Assembly (NCBI GenBank): GCA_002704825.1
Contig: PAIY01000096.1
Location: 1 to 64,000 of the forward strand
Length of the DNA stretch: 64,000 bases
Direction of reading: 5' to 3'
Origin: Phycisphaeraceae bacterium
Lineage (GTDB): Bacteria; Planctomycetota; Phycisphaerae; Phycisphaerales; Phycisphaeraceae
A model generated the notes under the pieces. That model was not told the origin of the DNA. It ran no database searches and was given only the letters and a program-made list of their open reading frames with translations. Made by a program: the position numbers and the translations under genes. Positions 54,299 to 63,285 of this stretch are shown one piece after another (the first letter of the stretch is position 1; each line of letters starts with the position of its first letter).

Positions 54299-54374
54299 AG
54301 AGCCGCGCACGAAGTAAGCGGATTGTCTCAAGCGTTCATCAAGCAGAACCCGCTGACTTCGTGCGCGGCTCTTT
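54297..54374. repeat. REP-like inverted repeat, right copy
   Basis: Arms of 25 bp at 54297-54321 and 54350-54374 with one mismatch, and a 28-nt loop. It is the same sequence as the left copy in opposite order. It overlaps the RAYT stop codon and ends 102 bp before rpmB. Confidence 0.88.
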
Positions 54375-54475
54375 AAAAATCCCCCTTGCATTGCCTTGGC
54401 GACTCTGCTATATTGTTTGGCTCGTTACTTTGGACGACGAAAAACTTTGGTTTTTGCCCGGAAGGGATGTTTGAT

Positions 54476-54745
54476 ATGCCACGCGTTTGTGAATTTACAG
54501 GTCGTAAAACTCAGGTCGGTAATGCTTATGCTTACCGCGGTAAAGCCAAGTATCTTGGTGGCGTGGGTATCAAGGTCACCGGCAAGACCAAGCGCAAGTT
54601 CAAGCCCAACATTCAGGAAGTCACTGCCATCGTCGATGGTGTGCCGACCCGTGTGAAGGCTTCGACCAAAGCGATCAAGAGCGGCCTGATTGTCAAGCCC
54701 CTCAAGCGTCGCTATGCCTACAAGCCCGAGGCCGCCCAAGGCTAA
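54476..54745 (+). CDS. rpmB: Ribosomal protein bL28
   Basis: Large-subunit protein of 89 residues beginning MPRVCEFTGRKTQVGNAY, the bL28 signature. KRKFKPNIQEVTAIVDGVPTRVKASTKAIK matches the middle. The C-terminal tail is basic and slightly long (LKRRYAYKPEAAQG). The start is preceded by GAAGGG. It stands alone, not next to rpmG as in many bacteria. Confidence 0.95.
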   Translation: MPRVCEFTGRKTQVGNAYAYRGKAKYLGGVGIKVTGKTKRKFKPNIQEVTAIVDGVPTRVKASTKAIKSGLIVKPLKRRYAYKPEAAQG

Positions 54746-55386
54746 GTCTTTTCTGGTGGGGCCTTTGAGGCTTACCAGGTCCACCGTCACAGGGGCGCTC
54801 GGCTGCATGACGCGGCGAACCGGATCATCTGTGGCAAACTGACGCATGCATTGGCCAGCGGGACCTTCATTTTTGACAATTTAACCACTGTCGGGCCGGT
54901 ATACATTGACCGGCCCAATTTTCGTGCTAGGAATATAACAGGTTCGGACTGTCTTGCAGTCGCGAATCGGCCTTGCACAACATGGGGTGGGAGAAAACGG
55001 CGGCAACGTCCTGAACGGTCAACCGCTATCCACATGCGTTTGATCCCCATCCAAATCACCTCGTCGACCGGTACGCAACCGAATCGGCAGGATTGGAAAA
55101 GTGGGATGTCCGAAAGTCACGTACCGGCGTCGCAACACGCAACTTTGACGCGATACGATTAGACGAAACATCCAGAATCAAAATGTGAAAATCGTGACAC
55201 GAATGCTTACGCCAGCATTTTTGTTGTGATCCGACGATGTCTTGATGGGAATATTCCCATCAGACGAGCGTTAACCTTTGAGGACCCCCCGGATGAAAAA
55301 TCCGGAATCCCCGGTTCTCTCGGATTGAATCTCTTGTGACTTTGGTCGTCACAGGGAATAGCTTCCGGGGGCGGGGGGGGAAGCGG
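54746..55386. other. Long intergenic region before dnaG, 641 bp, with hairpins
   Basis: No convincing ORF. GGGCCGGT/ACCGGCCC at 54893-54916 followed by AATTTT is a likely rpmB terminator. A 20-bp perfect palindrome centred on GAATATTC occupies 55243-55262. CCGGAT-loop-ATCCGG at 55289-55305 is a further hairpin. The middle (about 54930-55230) is structured-looking, but I could not match it to SRP RNA, RNase P RNA, tmRNA or 6S RNA. Confidence 0.5.
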
Positions 55387-57447
55387 ATGGATCGAGACGA
55401 TCTGAAAAGACAGGTTCAGGAAGCCACCGACATCATCCAGTTGATCGGTGAACAGGTGACACTGCGCCCCAAGGGCAAGGAGTTTGCCTGTCTGTGCCCG
55501 TTCCATGAAGACCGCAACCCGTCGATGTTCGTCTCGCCCCAAAAACAAATCTACAAGTGCTTTGTCTGTGGTGCGGGCGGTGATGTGTTCAGCTTTGTCA
55601 TGAACTATCACAAGCTCAGCTTCCCCGAAGCCATGAAAGTCCTGGCTGAACGGGCAGGCATTGAACTGCCGGACACGCGCAGCCCGCAGGACACCGCCAA
55701 GGCATCGCTGCGTCAGAAACTTGCTGACGCCAACAAGCTTGCCTGCACGTTTTTCCAGCGTCAGTATCAGCATCAGCAAGTCGGCGCCAAGGCCCGCGCG
55801 TATGTTGCTTCGCGCGAGATCAACGAGCAGATGCTTCAAGCGTTTCAGATCGGCTACGCACCCGACTCATGGGACGCCTTGGCCGGCTACCTGGCCAAGC
55901 GCAATCTCCCCATGGAAGACTACGTCGAATGCGGTCTGGTCAGTCCCCGCAAGACGGGCAACGGCATGTTCGACCGCATGCGTCACCGCCTGATCTTCCC
56001 GATCTGTGATGCACTTGGCCGACCCATCGCCTTTGGTGGCCGGATTCTCCCCGACGGCACGTTGGGTGATAAAAACGAAGCCAAGTATCTCAACAGCCCC
56101 GAAACACCGCTGTTCAATAAGTCCCAGACGCTTTACGGACTTCACCTTGCCAAGCAGGCGATCATCCAGACGCGCACTGCCGTCATCGTCGAAGGCTACA
56201 TGGACGTGGTCGCCTGCCATCAGCATGGTGTCTGTAATGTGGTCGCTGCACTGGGGACCGCGCTGACCAAGGAACATGCTCACGCTTTACGACACTTTGC
56301 TGAGAAGGTCGTCCTGCTGTTTGATGCCGACGAAGCCGGTCAAAAGGCAGCGGATCGTGCGGTCGAAATTTTCATCGGTGGCACGCTCGACGTGACCATC
56401 GCGGTCCTGCCCGATGGCAGTAAAGACCCCGACGAACTGCTCAAGCTCCCCAACGGTCGTGAAATCTGGGACAAGGCCATCAAGGACTCGCGTGATGCGC
56501 TCGACTACCAGTTCGACCGCATGAAGTCGCAGTTCACCGAGAACGACACCGTCGCAGGACGCCAGCGTTTGACCGAGGAATACCTCCGCAAACTCGCTTT
56601 GCAAGGTCTGGAAAAAATGTCACCCATCCGACGCGGGTTGGTCTATGAACGCATTGCCAACCTGGTGCATCTGGACGAAAAGTCCATTGGTGAAATGGTC
56701 AGCCGGTTAGCCAAAACCAATCGCCCCACGCCACCCAAGCCGCAGCAGCCTGCTCCAACGCCCCAACACCCCGGTGAAGCGGAATACCTGGATGTGATGG
56801 ACGGTGATCCAGCGATGATGGACCCGGACATGCCACACGCCAGTGATTTGGCCCCCGGAAGCTTTGAAATGGCGGATACGGGTGCTCAAAACCAACCCAA
56901 TGTGCAACCGCAACCGGCTTTAACGGGTAGCGCTCCCAAGGTGCGCAGTCGCGCTTTGAAACTGGCTGAACGTCAGTTACTCGGTTGCCTGCTGCATCGG
57001 CCGGATCTCTTTGGCATCACGCTCGATGACGGGCATGCCTTTGAGGAAGCGATCATCCCCGGCGACATGACCACGGATGCCGCCAACGCGTTGTACCACG
57101 TGGTCTATGAGCGGATTGCTGCAGGGGACACGCTGCGGTTAAGCAGTCTGCTGATGGAACTCATGGAGCAGGGCCGCCAGGATTTGGCGAACCTGTTGAC
57201 GCAGGCTGACGCGGACATTGAAAAATTGAACATGACTGAACCAGAGCAGTTGGAAGCGGTTTTCCGCAAGGCTGCTGAGAAATTATTGGAAATGCGACAG
57301 ATCGACGAGAAGCTGCAGACGCGCGATATGGCGTTAAATGCAGATTCTGCTGAACTTCAGGAGCATTTGTTACGTCAAATACAGGAACAACACCGCGCAA
57401 ACCCGTCACCGATACGGATTGCCGGCCTACCAAGAGGAAAAAGTTGA
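55387..57447 (+). CDS. dnaG: DNA primase
   Basis: Makes RNA primers for replication. A 686-residue form. The zinc finger [15 protein letters not shown] with [15 protein letters not shown] (C-H-C-C) is at the N-terminus. The TOPRIM core includes [17 protein letters not shown] and [19 protein letters not shown]. The C-terminal helical part, which contacts DnaB helicase, starts after a Pro/Gln-rich linker with many Asp and Met (about 450-540). ATG 55387 is chosen by homology; a G-rich stretch just upstream supplies a ribosome binding site. rpoD follows, the classical dnaG-rpoD order. Confidence 0.96.
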   Translation: MDRDDLKRQVQEATDIIQLIGEQVTLRPKGKEFACLCPFHEDRNPSMFVSPQKQIYKCFVCGAGGDVFSFVMNYHKLSFPEAMKVLAERAGIELPDTRSPQDTAKASLRQKLADANKLACTFFQRQYQHQQVGAKARAYVASREINEQMLQAFQIGYAPDSWDALAGYLAKRNLPMEDYVECGLVSPRKTGNGMFDRMRHRLIFPICDALGRPIAFGGRILPDGTLGDKNEAKYLNSPETPLFNKSQTLYGLHLAKQAIIQTRTAVIVEGYMDVVACHQHGVCNVVAALGTALTKEHAHALRHFAEKVVLLFDADEAGQKAADRAVEIFIGGTLDVTIAVLPDGSKDPDELLKLPNGREIWDKAIKDSRDALDYQFDRMKSQFTENDTVAGRQRLTEEYLRKLALQGLEKMSPIRRGLVYERIANLVHLDEKSIGEMVSRLAKTNRPTPPKPQQPAPTPQHPGEAEYLDVMDGDPAMMDPDMPHASDLAPGSFEMADTGAQNQPNVQPQPALTGSAPKVRSRALKLAERQLLGCLLHRPDLFGITLDDGHAFEEAIIPGDMTTDAANALYHVVYERIAAGDTLRLSSLLMELMEQGRQDLANLLTQADADIEKLNMTEPEQLEAVFRKAAEKLLEMRQIDEKLQTRDMALNADSAELQEHLLRQIQEQHRANPSPIRIAGLPRGKS

Positions 57448-57553
57448 CCCGTTTCAGTGGACAAATGCAGATTCATATGGTCAATTAAGTGACTATGCGT
57501 TTGTTCCCAGACCATTTGGCAAATGGGTCAGTTTAAGGGAAAGGATAAAGCAA

Positions 57554-59311
57554 GTGCTCGGATTTGGAACTCATCCTGCGTTGGAAGAAATGATCGAGAA
57601 CGGCCAGGCTCAAGGCAAGGTCACCTACGACGAACTCAACGCGCTGTTGCCTGACGAAATGGTCGAACCGGACCAGATCGACAAGGTGCTCTACCGTCTT
57701 GAGGAACTCGGCGTGCAGATGGTCGAAGGCACCGTCGAACCCGTGCGTCGCAAGCCGGCCTCGGTCATGATGGAAGACATCGAAGAAGAAAACCCCGTCA
57801 ACCCCAACTCGGTGGATGGCGAGATCGACGAAGACGAAGTCGAAGACCCCGAACAACTGCGTGCCGATTTGGCCCAGGCGTTGCAGGAAGCTCAGAGTCG
57901 TCGCATTGATGACCCGGTTCGCATGTATCTGACCCAGATGGGTGAGATCAGCCTGCTGACGCGTGACGAGGAGATTCGTCTTGCCAAGAAGATCGAAACC
58001 TGTCGTATGATCTTCCGTCGCAAGGTACTCGAAAATGATTACTGCATCGCCAATGCCGTGGAAACACTCACACAGGTCCATGATGGTGAACTGCCGTTTG
58101 ACCGCACGATGAAGATCTCCACCGCTGAGGATGATGCCAAGAACAAGATCGCCGCCCGCATCCCCAACAACCTCAAGACCATTCGTCGCCTGCTGGATAT
58201 CAACCGCCAGGAATGGGATGTGATCGAAGAGCTCGACATCTCCACCAAGGCCGGCGCCAAGCAGGAAGAGGAAACCCTCGACCGCATCCGCAACCGTCGT
58301 CGCAAGATGACCACGCTCATTGAAGAACTCTCGTTGCGTACCAGCAAGGTTCAGCCTCTGCTGCGCAAACTCAAGAGTATCTGCTCGAAGATGAAGCAGC
58401 TTCAGCGTGATCTGGATCGCGCAGACCGTTACCCCGATCGCTACGATCCCGAAGACGTGATGGTCATGGAAGAAGAACTTTCGGGTCTTCGCAGCCTGGT
58501 GCTCAGCGATCCTGAAATTCTCGAAGAACGCGTCAAGGACATCACCGTTGTCTTCGACGAATACGAAAAAGCCAAGCGTGACCTCTCCGGTGGCAACCTT
58601 CGTCTGGTCGTCTCCATCGCCAAGAAGTACCGCAACCGTGGCCTCTCGTTCCTGGACATCATTCAGGAAGGTAACACCGGCCTGATGCGTGCGGTGGACA
58701 AGTACGAATACAAGCGCGGCTACAAGTTCTCGACCTATGCCACCTGGTGGATTCGTCAGGCCATTACCCGCGCCATTGCCGATCATGCCCGCACGATTCG
58801 TATCCCGGTGCACATGATCGAAACCATGAGCAAGCTGCGTAACATTGCCAAGAACCTGCTGCAGAGTCTTGGCCGCGAGCCGACGATCGAAGAGATCGCC
58901 GAAGCCGCCCGCATGCCCGTCGCCGAAGCGCGTCGTGTGCTGAAGATCAGTCGTCACCCGATTTCACTGGACCGCCCGGTCGGTGAATCCGAGGACAGCT
59001 ACTTCGGTGACTTCATCGAAGACGAACGTGCTGAAAATCCGACCGACTCTGCCACCGCCGAGATGCTTCGCAGTCGCATCGAACAGGTGCTCAAGACGTT
59101 GACCTACCGCGAACGCGAAATCATCAAGCTCCGCTACGGCATTGGTGACGGTTACACCTACACGCTCGAAGAAGTGGGTCGCATCTTCAAGGTCACCCGC
59201 GAACGTGTCCGCCAGGTCGAAGCCAAGGCCATCCGTAAACTCCAGCATCCCGTCCGTGCCCGCAAACTCGCCGGCTTCCTGGACGGCAGCTGGGAAGGCG
59301 AAGCCGATTAA
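57554..59311 (+). CDS. rpoD: Primary sigma factor RpoD
   Basis: Housekeeping sigma-70 factor of about 585 residues. Region 1.1 contains [15 protein letters not shown], region 1.2 [18 protein letters not shown], region 2 [20 protein letters not shown] and [15 protein letters not shown], and region 4 [21 protein letters not shown]. The frame extends to 57338, overlapping dnaG, but no plausible ribosome binding site lies there. GTG 57554 follows AAGGA by 8 nt and fits the family start, so it is preferred. Between regions 1.2 and 2 is a long non-conserved insert of about 180 residues, common in primary sigma factors. Confidence 0.95.
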   Translation: MLGFGTHPALEEMIENGQAQGKVTYDELNALLPDEMVEPDQIDKVLYRLEELGVQMVEGTVEPVRRKPASVMMEDIEEENPVNPNSVDGEIDEDEVEDPEQLRADLAQALQEAQSRRIDDPVRMYLTQMGEISLLTRDEEIRLAKKIETCRMIFRRKVLENDYCIANAVETLTQVHDGELPFDRTMKISTAEDDAKNKIAARIPNNLKTIRRLLDINRQEWDVIEELDISTKAGAKQEEETLDRIRNRRRKMTTLIEELSLRTSKVQPLLRKLKSICSKMKQLQRDLDRADRYPDRYDPEDVMVMEEELSGLRSLVLSDPEILEERVKDITVVFDEYEKAKRDLSGGNLRLVVSIAKKYRNRGLSFLDIIQEGNTGLMRAVDKYEYKRGYKFSTYATWWIRQAITRAIADHARTIRIPVHMIETMSKLRNIAKNLLQSLGREPTIEEIAEAARMPVAEARRVLKISRHPISLDRPVGESEDSYFGDFIEDERAENPTDSATAEMLRSRIEQVLKTLTYREREIIKLRYGIGDGYTYTLEEVGRIFKVTRERVRQVEAKAIRKLQHPVRARKLAGFLDGSWEGEAD

Positions 59312-59354
59312 CCCACATGGCTTCATGCCTCAAATAACATCACTGATTTGACTC

Positions 59355-59386
59355 ACGGGAGGTACGTTTGTGCCTCCCGTTTTTTT
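59355..59386 (+). terminator. Intrinsic terminator after rpoD
   Basis: An ACGGGAGGTAC stem pairs with GCCTCCCGT and a T7 run follows. Confidence 0.9.
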
Positions 59387-59712
59387 ATGGACGGATTGCG
59401 ATTCGCGGGTTCATGCCCGCAAAGGGACTCGCTATTTGCGACTCGTGTTTACAGCTGCTTTGAAGGGCATCAGTCCAAGGCAACCGAGCCAAAACGGCTC
59501 GGCTATATAGAACATAGCCCGGCCATCTTGGCCGGGACTCAAATGCAACAAAACCGCTGAAAAAAATCGTGCGTCCCACGTCCCATTTCAAGTTGGCGGA
59601 TATCAGGTATCGCTTGAGGAAATTGAAAAATATGTCAGTAATTTCTTGACTAAGTCAGATGGCCTGCCTAACGTTTCTGCAGGCAATTTGTTTCTTTATC
59701 TCAGGTGAATCC
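59387..59712. other. Intergenic region with small hairpins
   Basis: Includes CGGGTTCATGCCCG-type and CCCGGCCATCTTGGCCGGG (59518-59536) hairpins and a partial copy of GGCTCGGCTAT. No gene supported. AGGTGA at 59703-59708 is the ribosome binding site of the next gene. Confidence 0.45.
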
Positions 59713-60876
59713 ATGGTCTATCGTCTTTGTCTTCTTGTCGCATTGTTATTGCAAGTGACTGTAGTCAATCGGCTTGCAGCCAATCAGTTGGAACTCAAAA
59801 ACGCTGATTTAGCCCTCAGTGAGTCTACGGGCAAGCTCGATGGCTGGCGTGCAGACCTCAAAACCATGGAGCTGAGCACGATCAGCAGTGATCTGCCCGA
59901 CGGCGTGGACTCGGCGTTGCGCATCAAGCCCACCAAGTCGCAAAAGTATCTGGGGTTCATCTCCCAGGGCATTCGACTCGATGGCAAGGGCGGCAGCTTT
60001 CTGCTCACCGGCTACATCCGCACCGAGGCCGCTGGCCAAGCGTTGCTGGAAATCAAACTCTTTAAAGACCGCAAGGAACTCAAACGCATCGACAGTGTCC
60101 GCGTCACCGGCGATTGGCAGAAAGTCAACGTGCCCTTTGAGTCGATGGATGCCGACAGCATGCAGGTGCTCTGCCGCTGGAACTCCGGCGATGCCCAGGT
60201 TGGTAAAGCTCTGGACTTTGCAGCACTGGAACTTTTCACCTGTGACAAGTCGCTGGCCATCATCGGTGATTCGACGGTTCAGGACTACGCCATCAACTCA
60301 CCGAAGCGCGGTTGGGGGCAGATTCTCAAAGAGCGTTTCACACCTGCCATCGTGGTGACCAACTATGCAGCAGGAGGGCGGAGCACCAAGACTTTCATCA
60401 GCGAAAAGCGATGGGAAGCAGTGCTCGCTGCCAAGCCTGACTTTGTGTTGATCCAGTTTGCCCACAATGACTCGCATGCCAAGGATCGTCCAGAGTCGAC
60501 GGATGCGGACAGTGACTACCGGGAGTATCTGATTCAGTATGTCAAAGAGGCCCGCGCGATTGAAGCGACGCCGATCCTGGTGACCCCGCCGCACCGTCGC
60601 GTGTTCCGTGATGGCAAGTTAGCCAAGCATCTGGACGCCTACGCCAACCAGATGCGTCAGGTGGCCAGGGAATTGGATGTGCCGTTGGTCGATTTGTATG
60701 CCATGACCAAGGAGCATTTTGAGAAGCTCGGCGAGGAAGCCTGTATTGCTTTATTCTGCAGTGACTCGGATCGTTCGCACTTTTCGGTTGAAGGTGCAAC
60801 GCTTTTAGCCGATCACATTGCAGCACAACTGCCCACGGTTTGTCCTGCCATGGCAGAGTATTTAAAGATAAAATAA
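59713..60876 (+). CDS. CE12-like rhamnogalacturonan acetylesterase
   Basis: A 387-residue exported esterase. Signal peptide (LCLLVALLLQVTVVNRLAAN), then a beta-sandwich domain of about 150 residues (GKGGSFLLTGYIRTEAAGQALLE), then the SGNH domain of family CE12: LAIIGDSTVQDY (Ser), NYAAGGRSTKTFI (Gly), FVLIQFAHND (Asn) and SDRSHFSVEGATLLA (Asp/His). CE12 enzymes deacetylate rhamnogalacturonan or xylan. ATG 59713 follows AGGTGA. A pseudopilin and a GntR-SBP regulator follow at 21 and 9 bp, forming one unit with the beta-helix gene. Confidence 0.88.
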   Translation: MVYRLCLLVALLLQVTVVNRLAANQLELKNADLALSESTGKLDGWRADLKTMELSTISSDLPDGVDSALRIKPTKSQKYLGFISQGIRLDGKGGSFLLTGYIRTEAAGQALLEIKLFKDRKELKRIDSVRVTGDWQKVNVPFESMDADSMQVLCRWNSGDAQVGKALDFAALELFTCDKSLAIIGDSTVQDYAINSPKRGWGQILKERFTPAIVVTNYAAGGRSTKTFISEKRWEAVLAAKPDFVLIQFAHNDSHAKDRPESTDADSDYREYLIQYVKEARAIEATPILVTPPHRRVFRDGKLAKHLDAYANQMRQVARELDVPLVDLYAMTKEHFEKLGEEACIALFCSDSDRSHFSVEGATLLADHIAAQLPTVCPAMAEYLKIK

Positions 60877-60897
60877 CCATACTATTGGAGGAATATC

Positions 60898-61593
60898 ATG
60901 ATCATCGGTAAGTTCACATTTCGCACCAAGGGATTCACGCTCATCGAGTTGTTGGTTGTGATTTCAATTATCAGCTTGTTGATATCCATTTTGTTGCCCG
61001 CGTTAGGTTCCGCACGTAAGCGTTCTGCACAGATCAAGTGTGCCAGTAATCTCAAGCATGCAGGTTCAGCGATTTCGATGTATGCCATGGACTTTAATGA
61101 TTTTTTCCCGCAGGCGGATGCCTCTGCAGACTTCAGGTGGTATATCGCTTTGCCTCGGACCGGGTATGTCAACGGTTCGCAAAGCTTGATGTGTCCTGAA
61201 GCCCAGAATCCCAAGGAAAGCTGGTATGGCGGCGGTAAATATGCACCGGTTTCCTATGGGATGAATTCAATGATTGGTGGTTTGAATTCATCTTCATATC
61301 CCCAACGCCAGTTCCGTGAAATCGACACAACCCCACAGGGGCTGGTTAAAACACCAATCGTGACGGACGTCATGGACGGTCAATATGTCATTCATAAGAA
61401 CAGCAATGCAGGTAATGATCCTTATGGTAACTCACCTCCTGGACGTATTGCCATCCGTCATATCAGTGAAATCAATGCATTATTTGGTGATGGACACGTC
61501 AAGAGTATTAAAGGCCCCTTTGCACCGACCGGCCACAATGTCTGGTGGCTGGACCCGTTTGTTTTATATGATCCTGAATACATTCGATTTTAA
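60898..61593 (+). CDS. Type IV pilin-like pseudopilin with H-x9-DG tail
   Basis: A 231-residue pseudopilin. Leader cleavage at Gly before FTLIELLVVISIISLLISI. The globular domain contains QSLMCPEAQNPKESW and ends AIRHISEINALFGDGH, again His-x9-Asp-Gly. Strong ribosome binding site GGAGGAATATC. Paralogous in architecture to 49191-49850, and likewise placed between a carbohydrate-active enzyme and a sugar-type regulator. Its function, whether in a pseudopilus, surface binding or export, is unknown. Confidence 0.88.
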   Translation: MIIGKFTFRTKGFTLIELLVVISIISLLISILLPALGSARKRSAQIKCASNLKHAGSAISMYAMDFNDFFPQADASADFRWYIALPRTGYVNGSQSLMCPEAQNPKESWYGGGKYAPVSYGMNSMIGGLNSSSYPQRQFREIDTTPQGLVKTPIVTDVMDGQYVIHKNSNAGNDPYGNSPPGRIAIRHISEINALFGDGHVKSIKGPFAPTGHNVWWLDPFVLYDPEYIRF

Positions 61594-61602
61594 GTTGCCA
61601 AG

Positions 61603-62928
61603 ATGTTTAATAACAAAACTTCACAAGTCAGACACCACATTCTCGATCAACTCGAGGCCGGCACGCTCAAGGCAGGTGACCGTCTGCCCGGTGCCCGTGA
61701 GTTGGCTCTGCAGCTTGATATCTCTTTTCTCAAGGTGCAGCAAGCGATCGAAGGACTCTGCCGTGATGGTGTACTTGAAGTACTCAACCGACGTGGGACG
61801 TATGTCCAGAAAACCTGGGCCAACTGCGTTTTGCCTGAGAATATCAGTATTTTCCGCATGCAAAACGAATTCCCATGGCTTGCAGGTATCCGTCAACGCA
61901 TCGAAGAACACCTGCCCGGTGTCCGCTTTACCAATGCCTTTCCCGTCGGGGCGATGGAACTCAAAACCACGTACCACGTCCAGTCGCATTGGGATCAGTA
62001 CCAGGATCTCTCGGAGATTCTCGAAGAATGTTACCCCGACATGGATGACTTTTTCAGTCAACCTTTTGAAGCCGGTCGCATCGGTGACAAGCTCATCGGC
62101 ATCCCGTTTATCTTCTCCCCACGCGTGGTGTTCTTCAATCCGACGCTGTTTGAAAAAGCCAACTGTCCCTTACCCAATGACAACTGGACTTGGGATGAAT
62201 TTCTCACCATCGTGCGGAAACTCTCGGAAGTGTATCCTGCTGAGCAGATCGTCAACTGTCATAACGGCCCGTTTTACTGGATGAACTTTATCATGCGGGC
62301 TGGCGGGAAGTTGGTCGATGCTTCCGTCGACAACCCCGTTCAGATCGACTCACCCAAGACCCGTCAGGGCATGCGCTATTACCGGGAACTGCGCGAATTG
62401 CTTGGCGTGGACAATCTCTGGGAAACTCCCAATACCTTCAAGCGTGGCAAGTGTGCGATGTACATCAGTGAACGCCAGTATGTTCACCAGATGAACCACG
62501 TCGACTTTGATGATTGGCAAACCGTCAGCCTGCCCAACTTCCCCGGTGGCAAAAACATCACCACCCAGGCGACCGACTTGCTTTGTATTCACAAGGCATC
62601 GACCAATCCCCAGGCCGCCCGAGAGTACATCCGCCTGATGCTCTCGGATACCGTGCAGGATTGGATCGCCCGTGAAAAATACGGCATTCCGATCCGCAAG
62701 AGTTCAGCATTCAAATCGCTGGACCTCACCAACCCGCGCGATGCCATCTTCGCCCGTGAGATTTCCAATATCTCCGCGGAGTACAACCTCAAGTATCCCC
62801 ACCTTACCCAGACCATCATCCAGGGCATCACGCAAATGCTCAATGACGACCGGGACATCGATCAGGCTGCCCGCGATCTGGCCAACCTCGCAAGACAATA
62901 CATGTCCATCTGGAAGATGGCGGTTTGA
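61603..62928 (+). CDS. GntR DNA-binding domain fused to ABC solute-binding domain
   Basis: A 441-residue protein without signal peptide or lipobox. Residues 1-72 are a GntR winged helix (QVRHHILDQLEAGTLKAGD and ARELALQLDISFLKVQQAI, wing NRRGTYVQ). Residues ~78-441 match a type 1 extracellular sugar-binding protein: IGDKLIGIPFIFSPRVVFFNPTLF, NWTWDEFLTIVRKLSE, FKRGKCAMYISERQ and SLPNFPGGKN. The solute-binding fold therefore serves inside the cell as the effector domain, as the periplasmic-binding-protein core does in LacI. It would sense a mono- or oligosaccharide and control this esterase-pilin-lyase module. Known only as sporadic database entries as far as I recall. Confidence 0.85.
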   Translation: MFNNKTSQVRHHILDQLEAGTLKAGDRLPGARELALQLDISFLKVQQAIEGLCRDGVLEVLNRRGTYVQKTWANCVLPENISIFRMQNEFPWLAGIRQRIEEHLPGVRFTNAFPVGAMELKTTYHVQSHWDQYQDLSEILEECYPDMDDFFSQPFEAGRIGDKLIGIPFIFSPRVVFFNPTLFEKANCPLPNDNWTWDEFLTIVRKLSEVYPAEQIVNCHNGPFYWMNFIMRAGGKLVDASVDNPVQIDSPKTRQGMRYYRELRELLGVDNLWETPNTFKRGKCAMYISERQYVHQMNHVDFDDWQTVSLPNFPGGKNITTQATDLLCIHKASTNPQAAREYIRLMLSDTVQDWIAREKYGIPIRKSSAFKSLDLTNPRDAIFAREISNISAEYNLKYPHLTQTIIQGITQMLNDDRDIDQAARDLANLARQYMSIWKMAV

Positions 62929-63030
62929 TTGGCCAGGGATTAGGGAATAGGGAATAGTGGAAAGGCAAGAAGACAAAAATGCTATGCCATATAAACCATA
63001 GCAACTCGCATAAACAATCGCCCATTCCGT

Positions 63031-63109
63031 CACTCCCGCGAAGGCGGGAGTCCAGTGACAACTGCAAGCGTAAACAGAATGCCACTGGATTCCCGCCTTC
63101 GCGGGAATG
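63031..63109. repeat. Imperfect 27-bp inverted repeat
   Basis: Arms 63031-63057 and 63083-63109 with two mismatches, of the type CCCGCGAAGGCGGGA. A partial copy occurs near 35621. Such dispersed elements are common in many genomes and no gene is attached here. Within a 357-bp gap (62929-63285) that otherwise shows only a short GGGAATAGGGAATAG repeat. Confidence 0.7.
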
Positions 63110-63285
63110 ACGAATCAAACTTTTGTTTGGCGATCAATAACGTGAACCACTCTAGTTTTGCGTCAATCCTGATTTGATTGAACACCGCATGTCAATGCGG
63201 TGCAGGTCCGAACTCATTTTTATACAAAGTTCAACGTGAATTCCTGAAACTTATCGAATCCAATTCGACTCACAAGGTTTAAATC

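Noticed and set aside
53641-54374. CRISPR array
   Set aside because: Only two palindrome pairs, at the ends of a transposase gene, and no regular spacers.
54746-55386. SRP RNA, RNase P RNA, tmRNA or 6S RNA
   Set aside because: None of the diagnostic sequences (GGAAG tetraloop arm, GAGGAAAGTCC, tRNA-like ends) was found on either strand.
57533-58957. 474-codon open frame opposite rpoD
   Set aside because: Shadow of the highly expressed sigma-factor gene, with no motif and no ribosome binding site.
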